Source: Chlorobiaceae bacterium (GTDB lineage Bacteria > Bacteroidota > Chlorobiia > Chlorobiales > Chlorobiaceae). Taken from it: a DNA stretch of 60,108 nt. Position 1 is the stretch's first letter; each line of letters starts with the position of its first letter. The position numbers and the translations under genes were made by a program. Positions 1 to 9,522 of the stretch are shown in pieces. The notes beneath the pieces are model-generated. The model saw only the letters and a list, made by a program, of their open reading frames with translations. It had not been told where the DNA came from and did not search any database. Location: the NCBI GenBank assembly GCA_013335405.1, contig JAAXVR010000016.1, positions 1-60,108 on the forward strand, given 5' to 3'.

Positions 1-135
1 ATGCTTGAAAAGAAGGTTTTCGCCGGTTACGATCTTTCACCGCACGGCGAAAACGGGTTGCTCATAGCCGTTACCGAAAAGCGCACGAAAGAGGAGATGG
101 ACGCATTTGCATCATCCCTGGCCGCTCCGGTTTAA
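1..135 (+). CDS. gcvPA: Glycine dehydrogenase (decarboxylating) subunit 1, C-terminal fragment
   Basis: The first 44 codons are open to a TAA at 133-135 and are cut by the window edge; the ATG at position 1 is probably an internal methionine. The tail [20 protein letters not shown] followed by [13 protein letters not shown] matches the C-terminal end typical of the alpha (GcvPA) subunit of the two-subunit P-protein, the PLP enzyme that decarboxylates glycine in the glycine cleavage system. The family call rests on this short stretch only. The next gene, dapA, is convergent. Confidence 0.7.
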   Translation: MLEKKVFAGYDLSPHGENGLLIAVTEKRTKEEMDAFASSLAAPV

Positions 136-186
136 GTTTTGGGGGTTGTTTTACCGGGCGATCCGATTCAAAGGGGGATATTCCTG

Positions 187-227
187 AAGCCCTCTCCAAG
201 GTGCACTATGCAGATTGGAGAGGGCTT
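187..227. terminator. Hairpin between gcvPA and dapA
   Basis: A perfect 13-bp inverted repeat, AAGCCCTCTCCAA at 187-199 and TTGGAGAGGGCTT at 215-227, with a 15-nt loop, lies between two convergent genes. Neither side has a long T tract, so it is read as a weak two-way terminator or mRNA-end stabiliser. Confidence 0.6.
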
Positions 228-235
228 TGCCGTTT

Positions 236-1126
236 TCAGACGAGGCCGAGGGCTTCGAGTTCGATGTCGAGCAGTGCCTTGTTTTCGGGCGAGAGGGGTA
301 CCAGGGGAAGACGGTAGATTTCCCTGATCATGCCCATGCGCGCAAGTGCATACTTGACGGGTCCGGGGTTGCTTTCGATAAAATTCAGTTTGAACAGTTT
401 CCTGAGGCTGCTGTTTATCGAGCGGGCGGCATCGAGGTTTCCTCTGCCGAGAGCGTCGACAAGCTGTTTGACTTGTGTCGGTACCTGGTTGGCCGCAACG
501 GAGATCACGCCGTCTCCACCCATGGCCATGAATGGAAGGATCAGCGAGTCCTCTCCTGTGAGCACCGAAAAATGCGCAGGCCGCTCTTCGAGAAGCTCCG
601 ATATCTGGCTGATATTCTCCGATGCCTCCTTGACGGCTCCGATGTTGCCGAAATCCCTTGCGAGCCGGAGGATGGTCGATGCCGCGACGTTGCAGCCGGT
701 CCTGCCCGGGACGTTGTAGATGATCACCGGTACCGATACGGCTTCGGCTATATGCCGGTAATGCTGGTAGATCCCTTCCTGCGAAGGCTTGTTGTAATAG
801 GGCGCTACGGAAAGGATTGCCGCTGCGCCGGCTTTTTCGGCGTTCACGGCAAGTTCGACAGCCTCACCGGTAGCGTTTGTGCCAGCACCCGCAGCGACCA
901 GTATTTTATCTCCGGCCTCTTCCCTGACGATTCGGATGATTTCCGTCTGTTCCCTGCCGGTGAGTGTCGGTGACTCTCCTGTTGTGCCGCACGGAATGAT
1001 AATATCGGTTCCGGCCCCGATATGGAAATGCACCAGCTTCCTCAATGCCTCAGTATCGACCGTGCGGTCCTCGTTGAAAGGGGTTACCAGCGCTACGGCC
1101 GATCCTGAAAGATATCGTGTGGACAT
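236..1126 (-). CDS. dapA: 4-hydroxy-tetrahydrodipicolinate synthase
   Basis: The 296-residue product is a class I aldolase of the DapA family. It condenses pyruvate with aspartate semialdehyde, the first committed step to diaminopimelate (cell wall) and lysine, in the cytoplasm. The N-terminal ALVTPFNED, the substrate loop CGTTGES near residue 47, the YYNKPSQEG segment near residue 109 and the Schiff-base lysine in GAVKEAS are all present, and the length is normal for the family. No clear Shine-Dalgarno precedes the ATG, but the family alignment supports this start. The gene is monocistronic here and convergent with gcvPA. Confidence 0.96.
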   Translation of the reverse strand: MSTRYLSGSAVALVTPFNEDRTVDTEALRKLVHFHIGAGTDIIIPCGTTGESPTLTGREQTEIIRIVREEAGDKILVAAGAGTNATGEAVELAVNAEKAGAAAILSVAPYYNKPSQEGIYQHYRHIAEAVSVPVIIYNVPGRTGCNVAASTILRLARDFGNIGAVKEASENISQISELLEERPAHFSVLTGEDSLILPFMAMGGDGVISVAANQVPTQVKQLVDALGRGNLDAARSINSSLRKLFKLNFIESNPGPVKYALARMGMIREIYRLPLVPLSPENKALLDIELEALGLV

Positions 1127-1637
1127 GGTTGCTGTCGCTATTTAATGGTATTTCCGGTTTGTTTACAGTTCAGACGGCTGCAGATCATGTTTTCAGCAGT
1201 GCCGCATACTTCTATTCGTGGTGCATGCCGGTATGGTTCACCTGTAAGCAAAAGTACTGAAACAGAGAGGATAAATAGTGAAAATGAAAAACAAAACGGA
1301 AAAATATTTTATCGGGATACGAGAAAATCGTTTCCGCTTATGCGGATGTGAAAAAGCAGCCGGGGAAGCGTCCCGATGTATTCGGTCAGTTCATCTTTGA
1401 CGGTTTCGTGAGGAGCCCCGCGAAGCGGTTCCTGATTGCTGAATGACCATTGTCCGAACCACGATGATCCTTTGTGCACGTTCATACAGAGACTCCCATT
1501 ATCCGACTCACCCGGGCGGGTTGCGCGGCAGGTATCGGCAACAGGAGAGAGGAAAACGGGCTCCGGGATTTCAGGAATCAGGCGGTACTCTCTTTTTTTT
1601 GTTGTTTTTCGGAATGTTCGATTTGCCCCTTTGCAGT
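1127..1637. other. 511-bp intergenic stretch without a supported gene
   Basis: The stretch lies between dapA and the four-PAS kinase, both on the minus strand. It contains no tRNA or known riboswitch that I can recognise. A ribosome-binding-like AGAGG precedes a GTG at 1278, and a second frame (1288-1446, no start codon) reads like a protein tail ending PAKRFLIAE; together these could be a decayed small gene (see findings). A short ACCCGGGCGGGT palindrome lies near 1519. Confidence 0.5.
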
Positions 1638-3953
1638 TTACTTGTTCGCTTGTATTGCATCGGCACGTGCTGTTTCGTGCAGGGGTCGTTTGTATGGCAG
1701 GGTGAATATGAACCGGCTTCCCCGTTTTTCATTGGATTCGACATGAATGTCGCCGCCAAGCAGTTCAACGAATCCCTTTACGATGCTGAGTCCGAGTCCT
1801 GCTCCTTCCTGATTTCGTGAAAGCGAATTGTCCGCCTGCATGAAGCGTTCGAAAATCCTATCTTTTATTTCGGAAGAAATGCCGATACCGGTATCGGCGA
1901 CATAGAACTCGAGATTTCCCTGCGTTTTTCTGTACCCGAAATCGATATATCCGTGGCTTGTGAATTTCAGGGCGTTCTGGACGAGGTTCGTTACGATCTG
2001 TTCGAGTTTCCTCGCATCGGTCAGGATAATGGATTCTTCATCCGCCAATCCTGCATACAGGTAAAGATCCAGCATTTTCATTCTCGCCTGGGGCAGGAAA
2101 AAGGCGTTGAGTTTTTGCAGAATCGCGTTGACGGATGTTTCTGCGATGTTGAGTGTCGTTTTTTTTGCATCGAGGAGAGAAATATCCAGAAGGTCATTGA
2201 TCAGTGCCATCATACGCTCTCCGCTCTGCTGGATGAGGTCGATATATTCCTGCTGCTCCGTTTCTGACAGATCGGGTTCTTTAAGCAGTTCAGTCAGCCC
2301 CATTATCCCGTTCATCGGTGTGCGGATTTCATGGCTCATGTTGGCGAGGAAAGCGGTTTTCAATTGATCGCTTTCTTCAGCCTTTTCCTTGGCGGCAACA
2401 AGTTCGGTCCAGAGTTTTTTCTTTTCGGTGATATCTTCCTTGACCGATACGAAATTTGTTATGGCGCCTATGTTATTCCGCAGGGGGGCAATGAAGGCAT
2501 TTTCCCAGTAGAGCTCGCCGTTTTTTTTCCTGTTCTGAAATTCACCATGCCATAAGGTGCCTGATCGAATTGTTTTCCAGAGTCTTTCGTACACTTCCTC
2601 CTGAGTCATTCCCGATTGCAGGATGCGCGGGTTTTTTCCCTCAACCTCTTCGAACGTATAGCCTGTGACCCTGGTGAACATCGGGTTGGTATACTCGATG
2701 TTCCCAGCAGGGTCGGTTATCATGACGACATTGGGCCCCTGTTCGATGGCGATGCTGAGCTTTTTCAGTTTTTCTTCGGCTAACAGGCGTTCCGTGATAT
2801 CGTAGAGGCTGAGATGCAGGAGTTCCAGTCCATCGATGTCCAGTATGTTGGTATGCACTTCCACATCCCTTGATGTTTTGTCGGCCGTGCGATGGCGGCA
2901 CCGGAAAACCTTTTTTTCACCGCTCCTGGCCTTATTGAATACCACACGTGATTCCTTTTCGGCAAGCAGGTTGATTTCGTTCATGCAGCTATTCCGGAGT
3001 TCGCCGATGGACCAGCCGTAGAAATCCGCGGCAGCCCTGTTCGCATCCATGATTTTTCCGGTCTCCGGATCGAGCAGGAGGTTGATCAGCGAGTTCTCGT
3101 CAAACAGTTTTCTGAAACGCTCTTCGCTTTTCCTCAGTGTTGTGATGTCGGCATTTTTCCTGTCATCGATATCGATTCCTATACCGATGATGAAGGGTAT
3201 TTCATCGATGATTATGCGTTTTCCCGATATCTGGAACCAGCGGAATCCGGGACCTCCATGGATCATAACCCGGGCCTCAAGAGTCTTTTCTCCTCCGTCT
3301 GCAAGAACAGTTGCCATCAGTTTTTCAACCAGGAGTCTGTCATCGGGATGGATGGTATCAATGGCAGCGCTGGATGGCATCTCGCTGTCCGGTTTACCGA
3401 CAACAACATCCCGTTCATAGTCATTCCAGATAACGAAAAGGCCCAGCGCATCGAACATATAGAAAGCTCCCGGGATTGCTTCTATCAGTGCATCGCTGAA
3501 GATTTTCCGGTTTTTTGCCGTTTTCTCGACCATCTTCAGCTCGTTTTCCGCCTTTTTCAGGTCGGTGATATCCTGTGCGACGATAAAGATGCAGTATACG
3601 TTTCCATCTTCCCCTGAGACCGGATAGACCGAATGCCGGAAATAACGCCCGAGATGCTCGTCTTCGAAAAACAGGCGTTCACCTGTAGTGAACACTTTTT
3701 CCGCATGGACTTTTCTCACTTCGCCCATTTCCGGCGGCATGATCTCATACATATTAACGTTCAGGGTTTCCTCCACTGTTCTGCCGAAGAGCGCGGCAAG
3801 CGATCTGTTGCATTCAAGGATTTTTCCGGAGCGCTCCATCACAAAAGAAGGGTCCCCAAAGTTCCGGAAAACCTTGAATATCATGTTCTCTGCCTGTACA
3901 CCGGGATTTCCGGATTTCAATGTCTTGTTTTCAGAGGTCATCATATCGGGCAT
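1638..3953 (-). CDS. Cytoplasmic four-PAS sensor histidine kinase
   Basis: The 771-residue protein has no signal peptide or membrane segment. Four PAS modules follow one another (about 27-135, 150-270, 275-395 and 400-515), ending in the usual DITDLKK, DIDDRKN, DITERLL and DITEKKK boundary motifs. They are followed by a HisKA domain with phospho-acceptor His541 in NMSHEIRTPMNG and a HATPase domain with N box (LVQNALKF), G1 (DTGIGI) and G2 (GAGLGLS). There is no receiver domain, so it must phosphorylate a separate regulator. The input signal is unknown; several PAS modules in a soluble kinase suggest redox, light or small-ligand sensing, which is inference. It is divergent from the hybrid kinase at 4949. 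Confidence 0.93.
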   Translation of the reverse strand: MPDMMTSENKTLKSGNPGVQAENMIFKVFRNFGDPSFVMERSGKILECNRSLAALFGRTVEETLNVNMYEIMPPEMGEVRKVHAEKVFTTGERLFFEDEHLGRYFRHSVYPVSGEDGNVYCIFIVAQDITDLKKAENELKMVEKTAKNRKIFSDALIEAIPGAFYMFDALGLFVIWNDYERDVVVGKPDSEMPSSAAIDTIHPDDRLLVEKLMATVLADGGEKTLEARVMIHGGPGFRWFQISGKRIIIDEIPFIIGIGIDIDDRKNADITTLRKSEERFRKLFDENSLINLLLDPETGKIMDANRAAADFYGWSIGELRNSCMNEINLLAEKESRVVFNKARSGEKKVFRCRHRTADKTSRDVEVHTNILDIDGLELLHLSLYDITERLLAEEKLKKLSIAIEQGPNVVMITDPAGNIEYTNPMFTRVTGYTFEEVEGKNPRILQSGMTQEEVYERLWKTIRSGTLWHGEFQNRKKNGELYWENAFIAPLRNNIGAITNFVSVKEDITEKKKLWTELVAAKEKAEESDQLKTAFLANMSHEIRTPMNGIMGLTELLKEPDLSETEQQEYIDLIQQSGERMMALINDLLDISLLDAKKTTLNIAETSVNAILQKLNAFFLPQARMKMLDLYLYAGLADEESIILTDARKLEQIVTNLVQNALKFTSHGYIDFGYRKTQGNLEFYVADTGIGISSEIKDRIFERFMQADNSLSRNQEGAGLGLSIVKGFVELLGGDIHVESNEKRGSRFIFTLPYKRPLHETARADAIQANK

Positions 3954-4110
3954 AAAATATATTGTACACCAAAACGCTTTTTATAATCTGTTGATTGATG
4001 CTGTAAGGGTAATTGGCGGGATGACAATCAAGCGATTGTAATGTTTTTTAATCTTGCGATGAATAAGGAAAAAAGCGGATCATGAAATGATCGATAGTGC
4101 GAATTGAAAA

Positions 4111-4178
4111 ATAAACAGAGCAGACTGGCACCTGCTCTGTTTATAAGAAGGTGGTACCCCCGTAGCCACCTTTTTTTT
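4111..4178 (+). ncRNA. Twin-hairpin terminator module, copy 1 (candidate small RNA)
   Basis: Two adjacent hairpins are visible. The first has a perfect 13-bp stem, ATAAACAGAGCAG at 4111-4123 and CTGCTCTGTTTAT at 4132-4144, with an 8-nt loop. The second pairs AAGGTGG (4148-4154) with CCACCTT (4166-4172) and runs into eight T residues (4171-4178), the form of an intrinsic terminator. The first stem recurs in copy 2 at 4260. On the opposite strand the first stem is also followed by TTTATTTTTC, so it may stop transcription both ways. No plus-strand gene lies upstream, so an independently transcribed RNA is possible. Confidence 0.45.
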
Positions 4179-4193
4179 AGCCGAGCGGCTAAA
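4175..4193. repeat. Short near-palindrome between hairpin modules
   Basis: TTTAGCCG, a 2-nt spacer and CGGCTAAA form an 8-bp inverted repeat directly after the T tract of hairpin copy 1. The spacing is tight for an RNA hairpin; a dimeric protein-binding site is an alternative. Confidence 0.35.
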
Positions 4194-4259
4194 TTTCTGC
4201 CGATCGGGCATGCAAAGTCGGATACGGTTTTCATCGTTGTAACATTATCCGTCATCAGC

Positions 4260-4328
4260 AAAAACAGAGCTGAGGGGGTAGCTCTGTTTTTGGCGCAGGC
4301 AGCCGCCCGTTGCTGCCTGTGTTTTTTT
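4260..4328 (+). ncRNA. Twin-hairpin terminator module, copy 2 (candidate small RNA)
   Basis: The arrangement repeats that of 4111-4178, 149 bp downstream. A perfect 12-bp stem, AAAAACAGAGCT at 4260-4271 and AGCTCTGTTTTT at 4280-4291, has an 8-nt loop. It is followed by CAGGCAGC (4296-4303) pairing with GCTGCCTG (4312-4319), again with an 8-nt loop, and then T7 at 4322-4328. The AAACAGAGC stem core is shared with copy 1 while the second stem is unrelated in sequence but alike in form. Function unknown. Confidence 0.45.
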
Positions 4329-4948
4329 GCTATGTTTTTCAGGGTGATTTCGTGAATCAGTATTACGTACTGAAAACATATGCCGGTATTCAAAAAAGGG
4401 GGTTGTCATCTGTTCACGAGTAATAATAAGATTGTTGTTTGGATTAAAAAAAATAATGAGTGAATATCATGGCTCATGCCGTTGGTTTGATATAAGTATT
4501 ATATATATACACGCTTTTGTATAGAGGTATTGTATAGGTCAGGATGAAGGTATTTATCCCTTTATTTCCTGTTTATATGCTGGAATATCAATAGCGGCTT
4601 AATCAGGGATGATGATCAATTGGCAGTATTTTCAATGATTGAAACCGGAAAGCGTTTTTTCTGCAAGTATTGTAAAGAGAATTCCTGAAAGGAATCTTTC
4701 ATAAGGATAGATCAAGCCATCACAATGGTCAATCTGCAAATACTTGTAAAGCGTTGCAGAGTATTGTGGGTCATGAACCGGTGCATGCTGCCGGATATTC
4801 ATGCGTGACATGATTTACTTATGTTGTTGCGGAGGGAATATGATTATCTGAATTTGCCATGTTTTTCGGAAGCATTGTACTGTTTTACAATGCTCATGAA
4901 TATGTTAACTTTTCCCGTATTGCTATTTAAGCTTATGAAGGGAATATT

Positions 4949-7900
4949 ATGGATGAACGAGATAAAGGTCTGATTGTTGAAAACTTCTCCTGCCCGGACC
5001 TTGAGATGAGCGCTCTGAAAGCGTCGCTGCAGGAAAAAGAGGCGAGACTCGATGCTTTGGAAAAACAGATGGAAAGCCTTGGGATGGTTGTTGACGGCAC
5101 CCGGGCAGGGTCCTGGGACTGGGACCTGCGGACCGGTCAGGTAGCTATCAACGACCGCTGGGCGGAAATGGCCGGTTATGCGAAAGAGGAGCTCGAACCG
5201 GTCACGATTGAAACATTGGCGAGCTTGTGCCACCCTGAGGATTTCAGGCAATCCGGCGAACTTCTTGAAAAGCATTTCAGGGGTGACTCGGATTTCTATG
5301 AAATCGAACTCAGGATTCGGCATAAAGACGGCCATTGGATTTGGGTGATTGACCGGGGAATGGTTTTCGAGCGTGACCGGGAGGGCAAGCCTGTCAGAAT
5401 GGTCGGTTCCCATCTCGATGTCACCAAGAGGAAACATGCCGAGGAAAGGCTTCGCAATGAACGCAACATATTCATGGGTGGTCCGGTTTCGGTTTTCCGG
5501 CTGAAAAACACTCCGGGCTGGCCTGTCCTCGATGTGTCACAGAATGTCGAAACACTGCTCGGATACAACCCTGCGGAGCTGACCGGCAATTTGGTCTGCT
5601 TTTCCGAACTTCTCCATCCTGACGACAGGCTGCGTGTCATGGGGGAAGCCGAAGCGTTCTCGGCAGACAGCCACCGGGAATCGTTCGAACTCGAGTACCG
5701 GCTGCTCGGCAAAGACGGCTCCGAAATCCAGGTCTATGATTTCAGGTTCATCCATCGCGATGAAAACGGCGTGGTCACCCACTACGACTCATTTATCCTC
5801 GACGCGGCTTCTCACAGCGGCAGTGAGCCATCCCTTTCCTACAACCGAAGGTTCGAGCGCCTGGTCACAACCCTTGCCAACCAGTTCATCAACATTCCTC
5901 TCAGCAGGATCGACGAGATGGTCAACGAAGCCCTCGAAACCATCGGGAGGCATGTAGAGGCAGACAGAAGCTATATTTTCCAGTATTACGACAACCAGCG
6001 CCTCATGGACAACACCCACGAGTGGTGTGCCGAAGGCGTCGAGCCGCAGAAAGAGATACTGCAAAACCTTCCGACCGATATGTTCTCCTGGTCGACCGCG
6101 AAAATCCATGAGAACGAGCTGATTATCGTACCGAGGGTATCGGAATTGCCGGACGAGGCTGCGGTTGAACGGGAAATCCTGCAGCAGCAGGATATCCAGT
6201 CTCTCATTCTCATCCCCCTTGCTTCGGGAAGCGTGCCGTTCGGCTATATCGGTTTCGATGCGGTGACAAAGGAGCGTCAGTGGCCCATCGAAACCGTATC
6301 GGTGCTGAAGCTTGCCGGCGGGATCATCGCCAACGCCCTCCAGCGCAAACATGTTGAGCGGCTTATCCAGTGCGAGCTCGATCTTGCGGTGAAACTCGGC
6401 ACATGCACCTCATTCGAAGAAACACTGAAAATCTGTCTGCAGAGCGCACTCGATATTTCAGGTATGGACTGTGGCGGGATCTACCTGGTGGACGAATCCG
6501 ACAGGAGCCTCAACCTTGCCTATGCAACAGGTCTTTCGGAATCATTTGTCAGGAGGAAAGCACATTACTGCAATGACAGCTGCCAGAGCCGTATCGTTTT
6601 AAAGGGAGCCCCCCTTTTCGCCAGTTATGCAGAAATCGAACGCAATGACCATGCCGCTGATCAGGAAGAAGGCCTGAAGGCGCTCGCAGTCGTTCCTGTG
6701 ATCAACAAGGGCAAGGTTGTCGCATGTCTGAACATTGCATCGCACTCGCTCGGTCAGGTCCCGGAATTTTCACGAAAGGCGCTTGAGACCGTGGCGTCGC
6801 AGATCGGAGCTGCCATCGTTCAGGCAAAACATGAGCAGAAAATATATGCGGCGAACAAAAACCTCGAAGCACTGTTCAACACGATAGATGACATGCTTTT
6901 CATTGTCGGAGCCGACGGGATGGTCAGGCAGACAAACTCATCCGTCCTTTCACATCTCGGTTATTCAGCAGAAGAAATGAACAGGATGCATGTCCTGGAT
7001 TTTCATCCTCCCGAACAGAGGGATGAAGCGAAGCGGAATGTCGAAGGAATGCTTGCAGGGACTGAAACTGTCTGCCTCGTTCCCCTGATGACGAAAACCG
7101 GGTCGCTGATTCCGGTGGAAACGATTGTCACCCATGGAACCTGGGACGGTCAGCCTGTGATATTCGGCATTTCGAGGGATATTTCCGAGCGGCTGAAACA
7201 CGAGTCCGCCATCAAGGAAAGCGAACGACGTTTCAGGGATCTGACGGAGTTTCTTCCTCTTCCGGCCATCGAAACCGACAGGCATGGAGTGATTACCTAC
7301 TGCAATATACAGACATCGGTTTTTTTTGGCTATAAAGCGAGTGAAATGCAGTGTATGTCGATATACAGGATGATCAATCCTTCAGATATGTCCCGGGTGA
7401 GGAATCTCTTGCAGTCCATATTTGAAGGGAACCGGGATAGCATCGAAATCACTGCTCTCAGGAAGGACGGCAGAGAATTCCAGGCGCTGGTTTATGTTGC
7501 CCCTGTTTTCGAGAACGGCCTTATCACCGGCGGGAGGGGTGTCGTGGTTGACCTGACGGAAATGAAGAAAACCGAGGCGGCTCTTGCTGCCTGCACATTG
7601 CAGACAAGACTCCGGGAAGAGCTGCGATCCATCATCGACAATATTCCCGGTGCTGTTTACAGGCTTTCCTCCGATGGGGTCATCAAGTTCATCAGCAGTT
7701 CGATCCGCTCGGGTTCCGGCGATCTCTTTCCGGACATGGCCGGAACCATGGATGAAGCGATGGCCTGCATCCATCCCGAAGACCGCAAAACGGTGGAGGA
7801 GACAAACAGGGAGCTCATGAGCAGAAAAAATTCCATGGTCATCGTCTACAGGATAATTACCGCGGACAATACCGTGAAATGGGTTGAAGACCGGAAAACA

Positions 7901-9148
7901 TCGACCTTTTCGGAAGACGGTACGTTTTCCTTTATTGACGGCATTCTTTTCGACATCACGGAAAGGGTCAATGTGCAGAACAGCCAGAAAGAACTTGAAA
8001 GCCGCCTGGGAAAAACACAGAGGCTTGAAACCATCGGGACGCTCGCCGGAGGGATAGCCCACGATTTCAACAATATCCTTACGCCGATTCTCGGGTATGC
8101 CGAAATGGGATTGCTGACCCTTTCGCAGGAAGATCCGCTGCATGAATATTTTTCCGAAATTGTCAGCGCGGCGGAGCGGGCACAGAACCTCGTTTCACAG
8201 ATCCTTACCTTCAGCAGGGCCCAGGAGAGCACCCCTGTGGTTGTTTCCGTCCAGTCAATCCTGACGGAAGCGCTTAAACTGCTCCGCCCGTCCATTCCTG
8301 CAACAATCGGTATCCGGCAGCATATTCAGCAGAACTGCAGGAATGTTCTCGCCGATCCTTCAAAAATTCACCAGGTCATCGTCAACCTCTGCACCAATGC
8401 TTTCCAGGCTATGGAGGAAACCGGGGGGGAACTGAGTATCGAACTGAATGAAATCATTCCTCAAGATCCTGAACTGAAAGAACTGACCGCGAAATGCAGC
8501 GGAACTCTTGTAAAGCTGACCGTTTCGGATAACGGTTGCGGTATGGATGAAGCGACCATTGAACGTATTTTCGAGCCGTTCTTCACGACGAAACCGGTCA
8601 ACAGGGGGACTGGGCTCGGCCTTTCGGTAGTTCACGGCATCATTGCAAGTTGCGGAGGTGAAATAACGGTGAAGAGCAGACCTGGTGAAGGGAGTTCGTT
8701 CAGTGTCTTCCTGCCGGTCATCGAAGAACAGCAGCATAAGGGTGAGCATACAGAAACACCTCGCAATGGCAGTTGCAGTCTGCTTTTTATTGATGATGAG
8801 GAAACCACCCTGAAAATGATCTCGACCATGCTGACGAAACTCGGTTTCAGGGTACAGGTCAGCAATTCTCCCCGAAAGGCTCTTGAGCTTTTTCGTCGGG
8901 ATCCCTTTTCATTCGACCTGGTTATCACCGATCTCACCATGCCGGAACAGAACGGTATCGAACTTGCCTCTTCGCTTCATGAAATTCGTGAAGACATTCC
9001 GGTTATTCTCATGACAGGTTACGGCAAGGATATCGAAAACAGTTTCGCCTTCGGCCGGTACGGTATCAGCAGGCTTCTCAGGAAACCGGTAAAGCTTGCC
9101 CATCTGACATCGGCGATCAATGAAGTTATTGCGGAACATAACGTGTAA
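4949..9148 (+). CDS. Soluble PAS/GAF hybrid histidine kinase with C-terminal receiver
   Basis: The 1399-residue protein lacks membrane segments. After a short N-terminal coiled coil come two PAS domains (about 45-170 and 175-300), two GAF domains (about 305-475, with a THEWC motif, and 480-635), three more PAS domains (about 645-760, 770-875 and 900-1020), an NtrB-like HisKA with His1038 in [13 protein letters not shown], a HATPase (DNGCGM, GTGLGLS) and a receiver with Asp1328 in [18 protein letters not shown] about 6 nt before the ATG supports this start. It probably passes phosphate internally and on to the receiver protein encoded 11 bp downstream. The signal is unknown; the stacked sensors suggest integration of several intracellular cues. 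Confidence 0.93.
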   Translation: MDERDKGLIVENFSCPDLEMSALKASLQEKEARLDALEKQMESLGMVVDGTRAGSWDWDLRTGQVAINDRWAEMAGYAKEELEPVTIETLASLCHPEDFRQSGELLEKHFRGDSDFYEIELRIRHKDGHWIWVIDRGMVFERDREGKPVRMVGSHLDVTKRKHAEERLRNERNIFMGGPVSVFRLKNTPGWPVLDVSQNVETLLGYNPAELTGNLVCFSELLHPDDRLRVMGEAEAFSADSHRESFELEYRLLGKDGSEIQVYDFRFIHRDENGVVTHYDSFILDAASHSGSEPSLSYNRRFERLVTTLANQFINIPLSRIDEMVNEALETIGRHVEADRSYIFQYYDNQRLMDNTHEWCAEGVEPQKEILQNLPTDMFSWSTAKIHENELIIVPRVSELPDEAAVEREILQQQDIQSLILIPLASGSVPFGYIGFDAVTKERQWPIETVSVLKLAGGIIANALQRKHVERLIQCELDLAVKLGTCTSFEETLKICLQSALDISGMDCGGIYLVDESDRSLNLAYATGLSESFVRRKAHYCNDSCQSRIVLKGAPLFASYAEIERNDHAADQEEGLKALAVVPVINKGKVVACLNIASHSLGQVPEFSRKALETVASQIGAAIVQAKHEQKIYAANKNLEALFNTIDDMLFIVGADGMVRQTNSSVLSHLGYSAEEMNRMHVLDFHPPEQRDEAKRNVEGMLAGTETVCLVPLMTKTGSLIPVETIVTHGTWDGQPVIFGISRDISERLKHESAIKESERRFRDLTEFLPLPAIETDRHGVITYCNIQTSVFFGYKASEMQCMSIYRMINPSDMSRVRNLLQSIFEGNRDSIEITALRKDGREFQALVYVAPVFENGLITGGRGVVVDLTEMKKTEAALAACTLQTRLREELRSIIDNIPGAVYRLSSDGVIKFISSSIRSGSGDLFPDMAGTMDEAMACIHPEDRKTVEETNRELMSRKNSMVIVYRIITADNTVKWVEDRKTSTFSEDGTFSFIDGILFDITERVNVQNSQKELESRLGKTQRLETIGTLAGGIAHDFNNILTPILGYAEMGLLTLSQEDPLHEYFSEIVSAAERAQNLVSQILTFSRAQESTPVVVSVQSILTEALKLLRPSIPATIGIRQHIQQNCRNVLADPSKIHQVIVNLCTNAFQAMEETGGELSIELNEIIPQDPELKELTAKCSGTLVKLTVSDNGCGMDEATIERIFEPFFTTKPVNRGTGLGLSVVHGIIASCGGEITVKSRPGEGSSFSVFLPVIEEQQHKGEHTETPRNGSCSLLFIDDEETTLKMISTMLTKLGFRVQVSNSPRKALELFRRDPFSFDLVITDLTMPEQNGIELASSLHEIREDIPVILMTGYGKDIENSFAFGRYGISRLLRKPVKLAHLTSAINEVIAEHNV

Positions 9149-9159
9149 ACCGATTATTT

Positions 9160-9522
9160 ATGAAAATTCTTGTTATCGACGATGACGCCGCCGTAAGGAA
9201 GTTTATCGGCTTGACCCTTAAACAGGCAGGGTATGATGTCCTTGAAGGGGAAAATGGCAGGGAAGGCATGAAAACGCTGCAGGAGCACCGGGATATCTCA
9301 CTGATGATAACCGATATCATCATGCCGGAAAAAGAAGGGATCGAGACGATCATGGAAGTGAAAAAGCTCTATCCTTCTTTGAAAATCATCGCCATATCGG
9401 GAGGCGGAAAGGCCGGCCCACAGAGTTACCTTGTCCTTGCAGACGCTTTCGGGGTCAATGCAACACTCGCGAAACCATTCAGCGGCAAGGAACTGCTACT
9501 CTGCATGGAACAGATCAGGTAA
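9160..9522 (+). CDS. Stand-alone CheY-like receiver protein
   Basis: The 120 residues form one receiver domain: acidic pair in VIDDDAA, phospho-acceptor aspartate in ITDIIMPEKEG, Thr/Ser switch in AISGGG and the conserved lysine in LAKPFS. There is no output domain, so it acts by protein contact or as a phosphorelay intermediate. It starts 11 bp after the hybrid kinase and is almost certainly co-transcribed with it, making that kinase the likely partner. The last 8 bp overlap the end of the convergent HTH-PAS gene. Confidence 0.93.
   Translation: MKILVIDDDAAVRKFIGLTLKQAGYDVLEGENGREGMKTLQEHRDISLMITDIIMPEKEGIETIMEVKKLYPSLKIIAISGGGKAGPQSYLVLADAFGVNATLAKPFSGKELLLCMEQIR

Larger units (their letters stand above)
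3954..4948. other. AT-rich 1-kb gap between divergent kinases
   Basis: This 995-bp gap is visibly more AT-rich than its neighbours and has no convincing gene. It holds a cluster of strong hairpins (4111-4328, annotated separately), a short TTGTATAG direct repeat (4517-4524 and 4530-4537), and three copies of a TGCAAGTATTGT-like motif (4661-4768). Promoters for both flanking kinases must lie here. A 121-codon reading frame on the minus strand (4028-4393) runs through all the hairpins and is not credible as a gene. Confidence 0.6.

Noticed and set aside
4028-4393. A 121-codon minus-strand reading frame in the kinase gap
   Set aside because: It spans all the hairpins and T tracts, has no family resemblance and no ribosome-binding site.
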